Source: Bacillota bacterium
GTDB taxonomy: Bacteria; Bacillota; Clostridia; Saccharofermentanales; Fastidiosipilaceae
Length of the DNA stretch: 55,284 nucleotides
Assembly (NCBI GenBank): GCA_023388435.1
Contig: JAEWGG010000007.1
Coordinates: 1-55,284 of the forward strand
Reading direction: 5' to 3'
The translations under genes were made by a program, and so were the position numbers. Positions 50,256-55,284 of the stretch are shown here, piece by piece. A model generated the notes under the pieces. That model made no database searches and was not told where the DNA came from. It saw only the letters and a program-made list of their open reading frames with translations. Each line of letters starts with the position of its first letter. Position 1 is the stretch's first letter.

Positions 50256-51988
50256 ATCTGCCCCTCCTTGCCGTAGTTTTCCAGGGCCTCCTGAGTCCGC
50301 CAGAGCTGGGCGTAGCGCCCTCCCTGTGCCAGGAGCTCTGCGTGGCTGCCCTCCTCAAGCAGACGCCCCGCCGCCAGGACATAAATCTTCTCGGCCTGGG
50401 CTGCTGCCGCCAGTCGGTGGGCAATCATAATCACGGTTTTGCTGCGGGCCAGATGCTGGATCTCCTCCAGGATGGCCGCCTCGCTCTCCGCGTCAATGTT
50501 GCTGCTGGCCTCGTCAAAAATATAGATCGGGCTGTCGTGGAGCAGGGCCCGGGCCAGGGCCAGGCGCTGGCGCTGGCCCCCCGAGAGATTGGACGCCTGC
50601 TCCAGCAGGGGCGTGTCCAGGCCCCCCTCCGCCCGGAAGAAGTCGCCCAGCTTCACGCGGTCCAAAACGGACCAGAGCTGGCCGTCTTCCGCATCGGGCC
50701 GGGCCATGCGGAGGTTTTCCCGCAGACTGCCTTTAAATAAATAGCTCTGGTGGCTGACGTAGGTGATGTTGTGAAACAGGGCGGCCTCGTCCAGGTCCCT
50801 CAGCTCCACCTGACCCAGCCAAACCTGCCCCCGATAGTCCCTGCTTCGGCCCATCAGGATACTGGCCAGCGTGGACTTCCCGCTGCCGCTCTCCCCCACC
50901 AGGGCCGTAAAGCTTCCGGGGCGAAAGCGGAGGTCGAGACCGTGCAAAATCTCCCGTTCTTCATTGTAGGCAAAATGCAAATCCTGACAGCGCAGTTCGG
51001 CCTCCTCCGGGGCTGGGAAGTCTGCCCTCCCCCGCTCCCGTTCTGCTACCGCCAGGAGACGCAAGATCCTGTCCCCAGCTGTCAGGCCATTCATTGCCAC
51101 ATGAAAGAGCGAGCCCAGCTGGCGCATGGGTGTGAAGAACTCCGCCGCCAGCAGCATGATCAGCAGGCAGGCTTGCACGGAGATTCGCCCAGCGCCAAAT
51201 TGCTGAAGGGCCAGGATCAGGCCCAGGGCCGTGCCCCCGTAGGTCACGAGATCCATAACACTGATGGAATTCAGCTGCATGCTCAGAACCCGCATCGTGG
51301 CCCGGCGAAAGTCCTCGGCCTCGGCCTCCATCTGCTCCTGCTTGTAGGCGTCGGCCTGATAAATTTTTAGGGTGCTGAGTCCTTGAAGATTTTCCAGGAA
51401 ACTGTCGCCAAGACTGCTGTACTGGCCCCAATAGGTCTTGAACAGGCGCTTGGCCCAGCGCTGAACAAGGGCGATGGACAGGGGGATCAGCGGCACCATT
51501 AGCAGGAGGACAGCGGCACAGAGCAGGCTGAATGGGCTAAGCAGGAAAAAGAGCGTCAGCGGAGCCAGGAAGGCATAGAAGAACTGGGGAAGGTAACTGC
51601 CGAAATAGACTTCCAACTGGTCCACACCCTCGACAAAGAGCTGAACCAGCTCCGAGGTCTGGACCTGGTCACGGTAGGCGCTGCCCAGGCCCAGAACCTT
51701 CTGGTAGAGCAGGCTGCGTAAACTTCTCTTGGCAGCCTCAGCAGCCGCCTGACTCTGGGTCTGGGCGGCAATGGAGCTCAGGATGCGGAGCAGGATGGCC
51801 AGGCCGGCCAGAAGCAGGGCTGGCAAAAGTCCCCACGTTCCAGAGCCCTGGATCAGGGTCCCCAGAGACCGGGCCAGGACGTACATCATGGCCGCGTTGG
51901 CCAGGAGGCCCAGCCACTGAAAAAGAAGGGCCCAGGCAATGTGCCATTTTGCCCTGTGAACTACGTTGAGTAAGGGTCGATGAATCAT
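50252..51988 (-). CDS. ABC transporter permease/ATP-binding protein, CydD-like half
   Basis: The first half of the CydDC-like exporter, 578 residues from ATG 51988. It has six membrane segments, then Walker A GESGSGKSTLASIL, signature LSGGQRQRLALARAL and Walker B PIYIFDEASSNID. The alignable family start begins at MIHRPLLNVVHRAKWH, which favours ATG 51988, but no ribosome binding site precedes it. An in-frame TTG at 52087 follows GGAGG at only three bases and GTG 52075 at about fifteen; either would add about 30 unconserved residues. The start is therefore not settled. Confidence 0.85.
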   Translation of the reverse strand: MIHRPLLNVVHRAKWHIAWALLFQWLGLLANAAMMYVLARSLGTLIQGSGTWGLLPALLLAGLAILLRILSSIAAQTQSQAAAEAAKRSLRSLLYQKVLGLGSAYRDQVQTSELVQLFVEGVDQLEVYFGSYLPQFFYAFLAPLTLFFLLSPFSLLCAAVLLLMVPLIPLSIALVQRWAKRLFKTYWGQYSSLGDSFLENLQGLSTLKIYQADAYKQEQMEAEAEDFRRATMRVLSMQLNSISVMDLVTYGGTALGLILALQQFGAGRISVQACLLIMLLAAEFFTPMRQLGSLFHVAMNGLTAGDRILRLLAVAERERGRADFPAPEEAELRCQDLHFAYNEEREILHGLDLRFRPGSFTALVGESGSGKSTLASILMGRSRDYRGQVWLGQVELRDLDEAALFHNITYVSHQSYLFKGSLRENLRMARPDAEDGQLWSVLDRVKLGDFFRAEGGLDTPLLEQASNLSGGQRQRLALARALLHDSPIYIFDEASSNIDAESEAAILEEIQHLARSKTVIMIAHRLAAAAQAEKIYVLAAGRLLEEGSHAELLAQGGRYAQLWRTQEALENYGKEGQI

Positions 51989-52087
51989 GTGAACGTCAAC
52001 TGTGGACCACGGTGGACTGCCGACAGGAAGGGGCCCCTCCGCCCCTGACTCTGAGCGGGTCTTTAGCAGGTCCACAAAACTGTGCAA

Positions 52088-52339
52088 AGACCTCCGCTCT
52101 GCGACCTATTGTATACGAAAATACAGCTGAGGAAGCCTAGGCAAACTCACAAATTTTAGTATGCCGCCCCCTTCCTAAAGCACAGACACTGCGTCTCCAG
52201 AGCTGAATCCTGCCGCCTAAAATGCAGTCGGTATACTAAATCTCTTCGAAGAGCAGCCGTCGGATTCACTTCAAAACGCTTATGGACCGCAGCGCCCGTT
52301 CAGTTTAGGGCTTAAATAGGTAAAAAACGGAAAACGATG
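52088..52339. other. Gene-free region with inverted repeat and putative cydDC promoter
   Basis: No coding frame is supported here. A TATACA/TACAAT element on the minus strand (about 52109-52117) may be the -10 for the CydDC-like genes, followed by GGAGGT at 52089-52094. TTTAGTATGCCG (52155-52166) and CGGTATACTAAA (52229-52240) are an inverted pair matching at 11 of 12 bases, 62 bases apart, of unknown meaning. Confidence 0.4.
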
Positions 52340-52378
52340 AAAAAAGCTGCATCCTGATTTTCAGGATGCAGCTTTTTC
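52340..52378 (-). terminator. Terminator after the tRNA pair
   Basis: A 13-base-pair perfect stem (AGCTGCATCCTGA with its complement) and a three-base loop, with T runs on the minus strand, begin two bases after the tRNA-Tyr 3' end. Confidence 0.93.
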
Positions 52379-52379
52379 T

Positions 52380-52464
52380 TGGTGGGGGAAGGTGGATTCG
52401 AACCACCGAAGTCGGTGACAACAGATTTACAGTCTGCCCCCTTTGGCCGCTCGGGAATTCCCCC
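52380..52464 (-). tRNA. tRNA-Tyr (anticodon GTA)
   Basis: An 85-base class II tRNA with a long variable arm. The acceptor arms are GGGGGAA/TTCCCCC, the anticodon stem CAGA/TCTG encloses CTGTAAA (anticodon GTA), and CCA is encoded. Confidence 0.95.
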
Positions 52465-52484
52465 GACTTCAAAACTATCAAAAA

Positions 52485-52561
52485 TGGTGGGCCTTCAGGG
52501 ACTCGAACCCGGGACCGACCGGTTATGAGCCGGCTGCTCTAACCAACTGAGCTAAAGGCCC
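52485..52561 (-). tRNA. tRNA with CAT anticodon (elongator Met, or Ile2 read with lysidine)
   Basis: A 77-base cloverleaf with acceptor GGGCCTT/AAGGCCC, D-arm AGCTCAGTTGGTTAGAGC, anticodon loop CTCATAA and encoded CCA. It lacks initiator features (the first pair is G-C). The sequence alone does not firmly separate elongator methionine from the isoleucine tRNA whose C34 is modified by TilS. Confidence 0.9.
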
Positions 52562-52588
52562 ATGCCACACCGTTTGACAGCGAGGTTA

Positions 52589-52617
52589 AGTATACGCGCC
52601 TAGCCCTCCTCTGTCAA
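52589..52617 (-). promoter_or_regulatory. Promoter of the tRNA pair
   Basis: A consensus TTGACA (52612-52617), 17-base spacer and TATACT (52589-52594) on the minus strand, 28 bases ahead of the first tRNA. The spacer covers the stop codon of the preceding gene and the -35 lies within its last codons. Confidence 0.85.
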
Positions 52618-53574
52618 GCCCTCCGGCGGGAAGCGGAGAAAAAAATCTTCAAAATACTGCTGAAAGAGGATCTGGCAGCCCTCTTCTGCCTCCTGCAAGA
52701 AGGCCTCGTAGGTGTCGAGCAGGGCCAGGCCACAGGCAGTCAGCTCCGACTTGCCGCCCTCCCGACCGCCCTGGTAGCTGATGAGGATGGGGCGCCCCAG
52801 ATTTTTTTCAATGCCCGCCACCATATAGCGCCCCTTGGTGTAGGAGAGGTTCATCTCCCGACAGGCCGCCCGCAGCGAGAGTCCCTGGCGGACCAGCTTC
52901 AGGAGCATATGCGGGCCTGGGCCGTAGTAATTGCCCTGGCAGGCCAGGACGAAGCGCGGGCGCAGGCGCTGGAGACAGACCTGCTGTCCCGCCTCCTCCC
53001 CTCCCGCTGGGGCCTCGCTGACAGTCTGCCAGAGGCCTGAGTCTCCCGTAAAAAGGAAGGAGCCTGGATACAGTCCCGAGACCCTCAAGTCCTCCAGTCT
53101 CGTCCCCGGCTCCTCCAGGGCCGAGAGCAAGTCAGGGGCCAGATAGCAGAGCTGGCCCTCCCTTCCCTGATTCAGCGGCCAGACACTCTCCTCCGGACGC
53201 TCCAGGGCCCGTTCGGCCAGGGACAGCAGCGTCTGGACCTGCAAATAGGGGTGGGAACAGTCCACGTAGAGGAGTCCGCGGGGAAAGCCTCCAGCCGTAG
53301 CCATGCGCCCCTGGGCCAGGCGCAGCCAGTCCTCCCTGGTCTTCGGCTGACTGCGGTGCGCCTCTGGTTGTAAAAAAGTAAGGCGCTTATGGCTGAGCAG
53401 GTGTTTGACCTCCTCATCCTCCGCCCCATCCAGTCCTACCAAAAAGGGCTCAGGCCGATATCTTTCCAAAGCGTCACTAAAAAGCGCAAGCGGATTGCAG
53501 TCCTGGCGAGCGGAGCAGACCGGCTGAGCTCTGAGCAGGTCCTTGGCCACAAGCAGGACAGCAAAGCTCCTCAT
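52600..53574 (-). CDS. Degenerate MocA-like NTP-transferase domain fused to ModE-like winged helix
   Basis: 324 residues, two parts. Residues 1-200 follow the order of MobA/MocA nucleotidyltransferases (FAVLLVAKDLLRA, a GLLYVDCSHPYLQVQTLLSLAE stretch in outline in place of GDQP, then LCYLAPDLLSALE and FTGDSGLWQTVSE), but the Gly-rich LAAGxSxRMG nucleotide loop is absent. Residues about 225-300 resemble the ModE/LysR-type winged helix (LVRQGLSLRAACREMNLSY, RPILISYQGGREGGKSELT). It is probably a regulator or sensor for molybdenum cofactor enzymes rather than an active cytidylyltransferase. The start overlaps the hydantoinase stop by four bases (ATGA), so the two are coupled. Confidence 0.7.
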   Translation of the reverse strand: MRSFAVLLVAKDLLRAQPVCSARQDCNPLALFSDALERYRPEPFLVGLDGAEDEEVKHLLSHKRLTFLQPEAHRSQPKTREDWLRLAQGRMATAGGFPRGLLYVDCSHPYLQVQTLLSLAERALERPEESVWPLNQGREGQLCYLAPDLLSALEEPGTRLEDLRVSGLYPGSFLFTGDSGLWQTVSEAPAGGEEAGQQVCLQRLRPRFVLACQGNYYGPGPHMLLKLVRQGLSLRAACREMNLSYTKGRYMVAGIEKNLGRPILISYQGGREGGKSELTACGLALLDTYEAFLQEAEEGCQILFQQYFEDFFLRFPPEGLTEEG

Positions 53575-54974
53575 CGGATACTCCCATCCACTGCCCTGCG
53601 CCGCAGGTAGCGCCCCTCAGGCCGTTCAGCCAGGAGCTCCCCATCGCGCAGCAGCTGGCGTCCACGCAGGAAGACAGAATGTACCCGCCCCTTGATCGGC
53701 AGCCCCTCATAGCAGCTGTAGTCAACATTCTCGTGCAGATCCACCTGGCGTATCTGGCCCTCATAGTTCGGGTCGAGGAGCACAAGGTCCGCGTCAGTTT
53801 CCGGGAGCAGGCTGCCCTTGTTCGGATAGAGGCCAAAGTACTTGGCCGCATTCGTTGAGGTCACCGCCACATAGCGCTCCGGGCTCAGTCTGCCGTCCAG
53901 AACGCCATAGCTGTAGAGCACGGCCATGCGGCTCTCGATGCCCGTCCCTCCGTTGCGAATCTTGGAGAAGTCACTGACCCCCACATCTTTCTGCCCCACA
54001 TAATTGAAAGAGCAGTGGTCCGTGCCCACAAACTGAATACCCCCATCAGCCAGGGCGTTCCAGAGCGTCTCCTGATTGTGCTTCTCGCGCAGGGGCGGAC
54101 TCATCACATACTTCGCCGCCTCGAAGCTCTTGTCCCCCTCCTGGCCATAGAGGCTGTTATCCAGAACGAGATACTGGGGGCAGGTCTCCACAATCACGCG
54201 GCTGCCCCGCGCCCGGGCTGCCTGGATCTCCTGGTAGCCCAGGGCCGAGCTCAGGTGCACGACATAGTAGGGAGCGTCCAGGCTGTGGGCCACCGTATCC
54301 AGACGCTTAATCGCTTCGGCCTCCAGGTAATCCGGACGGGACCACTGGTGATAGTAGGGGCCCGTCTTGCCCTCTGCCAAGAAGCGGCGAACCAGCTTCT
54401 CAATAAGGAAGCCGTTCTCACAGTGGAAGCCAATGGTCGCCCCCAGACGGCGGGCCTCGGCCAGGGCATCATAGATGGCATCCTCCTGGACCATCATGTT
54501 GTCCTTATAAGCCATGTAGAGCTTGAAGGAGCTGATGCCCTCCTCCTCCACAACAGCCCGCATCTCACGGCGCAGACCCTCATTCCACTCCGTACAGGCC
54601 ATGTGGAATCCGTAGTCGATGTACGAGTGACCATCAGCCTTCTGGTGCCAGTGGGCCAGACCCTCGCGCATGGACTCACCATGGAACTGGGTGGCAAAGT
54701 CCAGAACGGTCGTCGTGCCCCCCGCGAGGGCCGCCCAGGTCCCCGTCTCCCAGTCGTCGGCCGTCACCGTACCCATGCTCTCCAACTGGAGATGGGTGTG
54801 GGTCTCGATTCCCCCCGGAACCAGCATCAGGCCCTGACAGTCAATAATTTCATCTCCTGGCTGGGCCTCCACATCGCCCAGAGCCACAATTTTTTCCCCT
54901 TCAATACGCAGGTTAGCAATAAAGCGCCGCTCCGCCGTCACCAGTTCCGCCTGCTTCAACAAGATTCCGCCCAT
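53571..54974 (-). CDS. Dihydropyrimidinase/hydantoinase
   Basis: A cyclic amidohydrolase of the amidohydrolase superfamily, 467 residues from ATG 54974. Metal ligands are visible: GGIETHTHLQL (HxH, about 55-65), a Lys in SSFKLYMAYK that would be carbamylated, GFHCENG, VVHLSSALG and VGTDHCSFN. Such enzymes hydrolyse dihydropyrimidines, hydantoins or related rings and occur beside selenium-dependent purine hydroxylase genes in several bacteria. Substrate is not certain. ATG 54974 has AAAGGTGG five bases upstream; an in-frame GTG at 54983 overlaps that site. Confidence 0.9.
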   Translation of the reverse strand: MGGILLKQAELVTAERRFIANLRIEGEKIVALGDVEAQPGDEIIDCQGLMLVPGGIETHTHLQLESMGTVTADDWETGTWAALAGGTTTVLDFATQFHGESMREGLAHWHQKADGHSYIDYGFHMACTEWNEGLRREMRAVVEEEGISSFKLYMAYKDNMMVQEDAIYDALAEARRLGATIGFHCENGFLIEKLVRRFLAEGKTGPYYHQWSRPDYLEAEAIKRLDTVAHSLDAPYYVVHLSSALGYQEIQAARARGSRVIVETCPQYLVLDNSLYGQEGDKSFEAAKYVMSPPLREKHNQETLWNALADGGIQFVGTDHCSFNYVGQKDVGVSDFSKIRNGGTGIESRMAVLYSYGVLDGRLSPERYVAVTSTNAAKYFGLYPNKGSLLPETDADLVLLDPNYEGQIRQVDLHENVDYSCYEGLPIKGRVHSVFLRGRQLLRDGELLAERPEGRYLRRRAVDGSIR

Positions 54975-55012
54975 CTGCGCCACCTTTCTCTTATCTAGGG
55001 ACTTTTGCCCCT

Positions 55013-55018
55013 ATTATA
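55013..55018 (-). promoter_or_regulatory. Candidate -10 for the hydantoinase operon
   Basis: TATAAT on the minus strand, about 40 bases before the start codon, without a canonical -35; this would suit an activated promoter. Confidence 0.45.
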
Positions 55019-55067
55019 GCGCGAAAATCATTACCGACTGCTGCCGCCAGCACAGGTCTGGCCGCTA

Positions 55068-55098
55068 AGAAAAAAGGTCGCCCTCCCAGGCGACCTTT
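55068..55098 (-). terminator. Terminator after the NCS2 permease gene
   Basis: AAAGGTCGCC and GGCGACCTTT pair around a six-base loop and are followed on the minus strand by TTTTCTT. Confidence 0.88.
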
Positions 55099-55120
55099 CG
55101 CTTTACAACTTTACACTGGC

Positions 55121-55284
55121 TTATTGGGCCCGATCCTTCTCTGTCTCTTTCATCAGCAGATTCAGAATAATCGCGATGATGGTCGCCAGGACCACGGGCG
55201 ATGTTCCGATGGCCGTATAGAGCCAGCTCGGCAGCCAGCGCAGACCAGCGGCCTGGGCTTCCGCACAGACGGACGTAAAGCCCA
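55121..55284 (-). CDS. Nucleobase:cation symporter-2 (NCS2) family permease, C-terminal fragment
   Basis: Only the last 54 codons and TAA are present; the gene continues beyond the right edge. The tail reads LPSWLYTAIGTSP and then a membrane helix VVLATIIAIILNLLM and a charged end, as in uracil/xanthine permeases of the NCS2 family. It may import a purine or pyrimidine used with the hydantoinase downstream. The family is likely, the substrate unknown. Confidence 0.72.
   Translation of the reverse strand, partial: GFTSVCAEAQAAGLRWLPSWLYTAIGTSPVVLATIIAIILNLLMKETEKDRAQ

Noticed and set aside
52574..52579. TTGACA on the plus strand as a promoter
   Set aside because: No -10-like hexamer lies 16-18 bases downstream and no plus-strand gene follows.
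54015..54998. Plus-strand open frame of 327 codons
   Set aside because: Antisense to the hydantoinase gene, which has intact metal-binding motifs.

Overview
The window looks like chromosomal DNA of an anaerobic, GC-rich, Gram-positive-type bacterium of the Bacillota, most like the Clostridia. The evidence is the gene orders nusB-xseA-xseB-ispA-dxs-nadK-argR-recN and phoH-pgpH-ybeY-era-recO, the Asp23/AmaP/DUF2273 envelope-stress genes, RNase Y, a c-di-AMP phosphodiesterase of PgpH type, an LPKTG sortase substrate, AGGAGG-type ribosome binding sites throughout, and a selenium-dependent molybdenum hydroxylase maturation set. Sporulation genes that normally sit in these neighbourhoods in spore formers (spoIVB-spo0A after recN, spoIIIA genes near asp23/nusB, yqfC-yqfD before phoH) are missing, which suggests a non-sporulating lineage. 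I cannot name the genus.

Layout. 1-96: the last codons of glmS. 181-2242: prmC and a DUF1385 membrane protein. 2388-12508: a carbohydrate module made of a secreted beta-helix protein, two CUT1 permeases (one with an unusually large loop), a divergently transcribed solute-binding lipoprotein, and a YesM/YesN-type two-component system that probably controls it. 12611-21733: a tightly overlapping minus-strand operon lspA-rluD-phoH-pgpH-ybeY-era-recO-FAD oxidoreductase. 21908-24667: rny and a divergent RluA-family pseudouridine synthase. 24731-35565: recN, argR with its own AT-rich palindromic operator, then nadK-dxs-ispA-xseB-xseA-nusB, the DUF2273-amaP-asp23 set, and efp. 35708-35784: tRNA-Pro(GGG), divergent from efp.

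36058-43823 is one minus-strand run: uvrB-selD-yedF-yqeB-yqeC-DUF436-yibE/F. selD supplies selenophosphate, and yedF, yqeB and yqeC are the markers of the labile-selenium (non-selenocysteine) molybdenum hydroxylase trait. 43956-45609 is a metal ABC transporter pair (ZnuC/ZnuB type) without a binding protein. 45889-46623 is a short LPKTG surface protein with a 14-base homopolymer in its promoter. 46776-52087 holds a Gfo/Idh/MocA oxidoreductase, a DUF454 protein and a CydDC-like heterodimeric ABC exporter. 52380-52561 has tRNA-Tyr and a CAT-anticodon tRNA. 52600-55284 holds a nucleobase module: a degenerate MocA-like domain fused to a ModE-like DNA-binding domain, a dihydropyrimidinase/hydantoinase and the end of an NCS2 nucleobase permease.

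The selenium cluster and the terminal nucleobase module probably belong to one physiology: purine or N-heterocycle breakdown by a molybdenum hydroxylase that carries a labile selenium. No hydroxylase subunit lies in the window. The most distinctive items are the MocA/ModE-like fusion, the linkage of DUF436 and yibE/F to selenium genes, the possibly phase-variable LPKTG promoter, the argR operator, and lineage-specific insertions in NusB, Era and the sugar permease.
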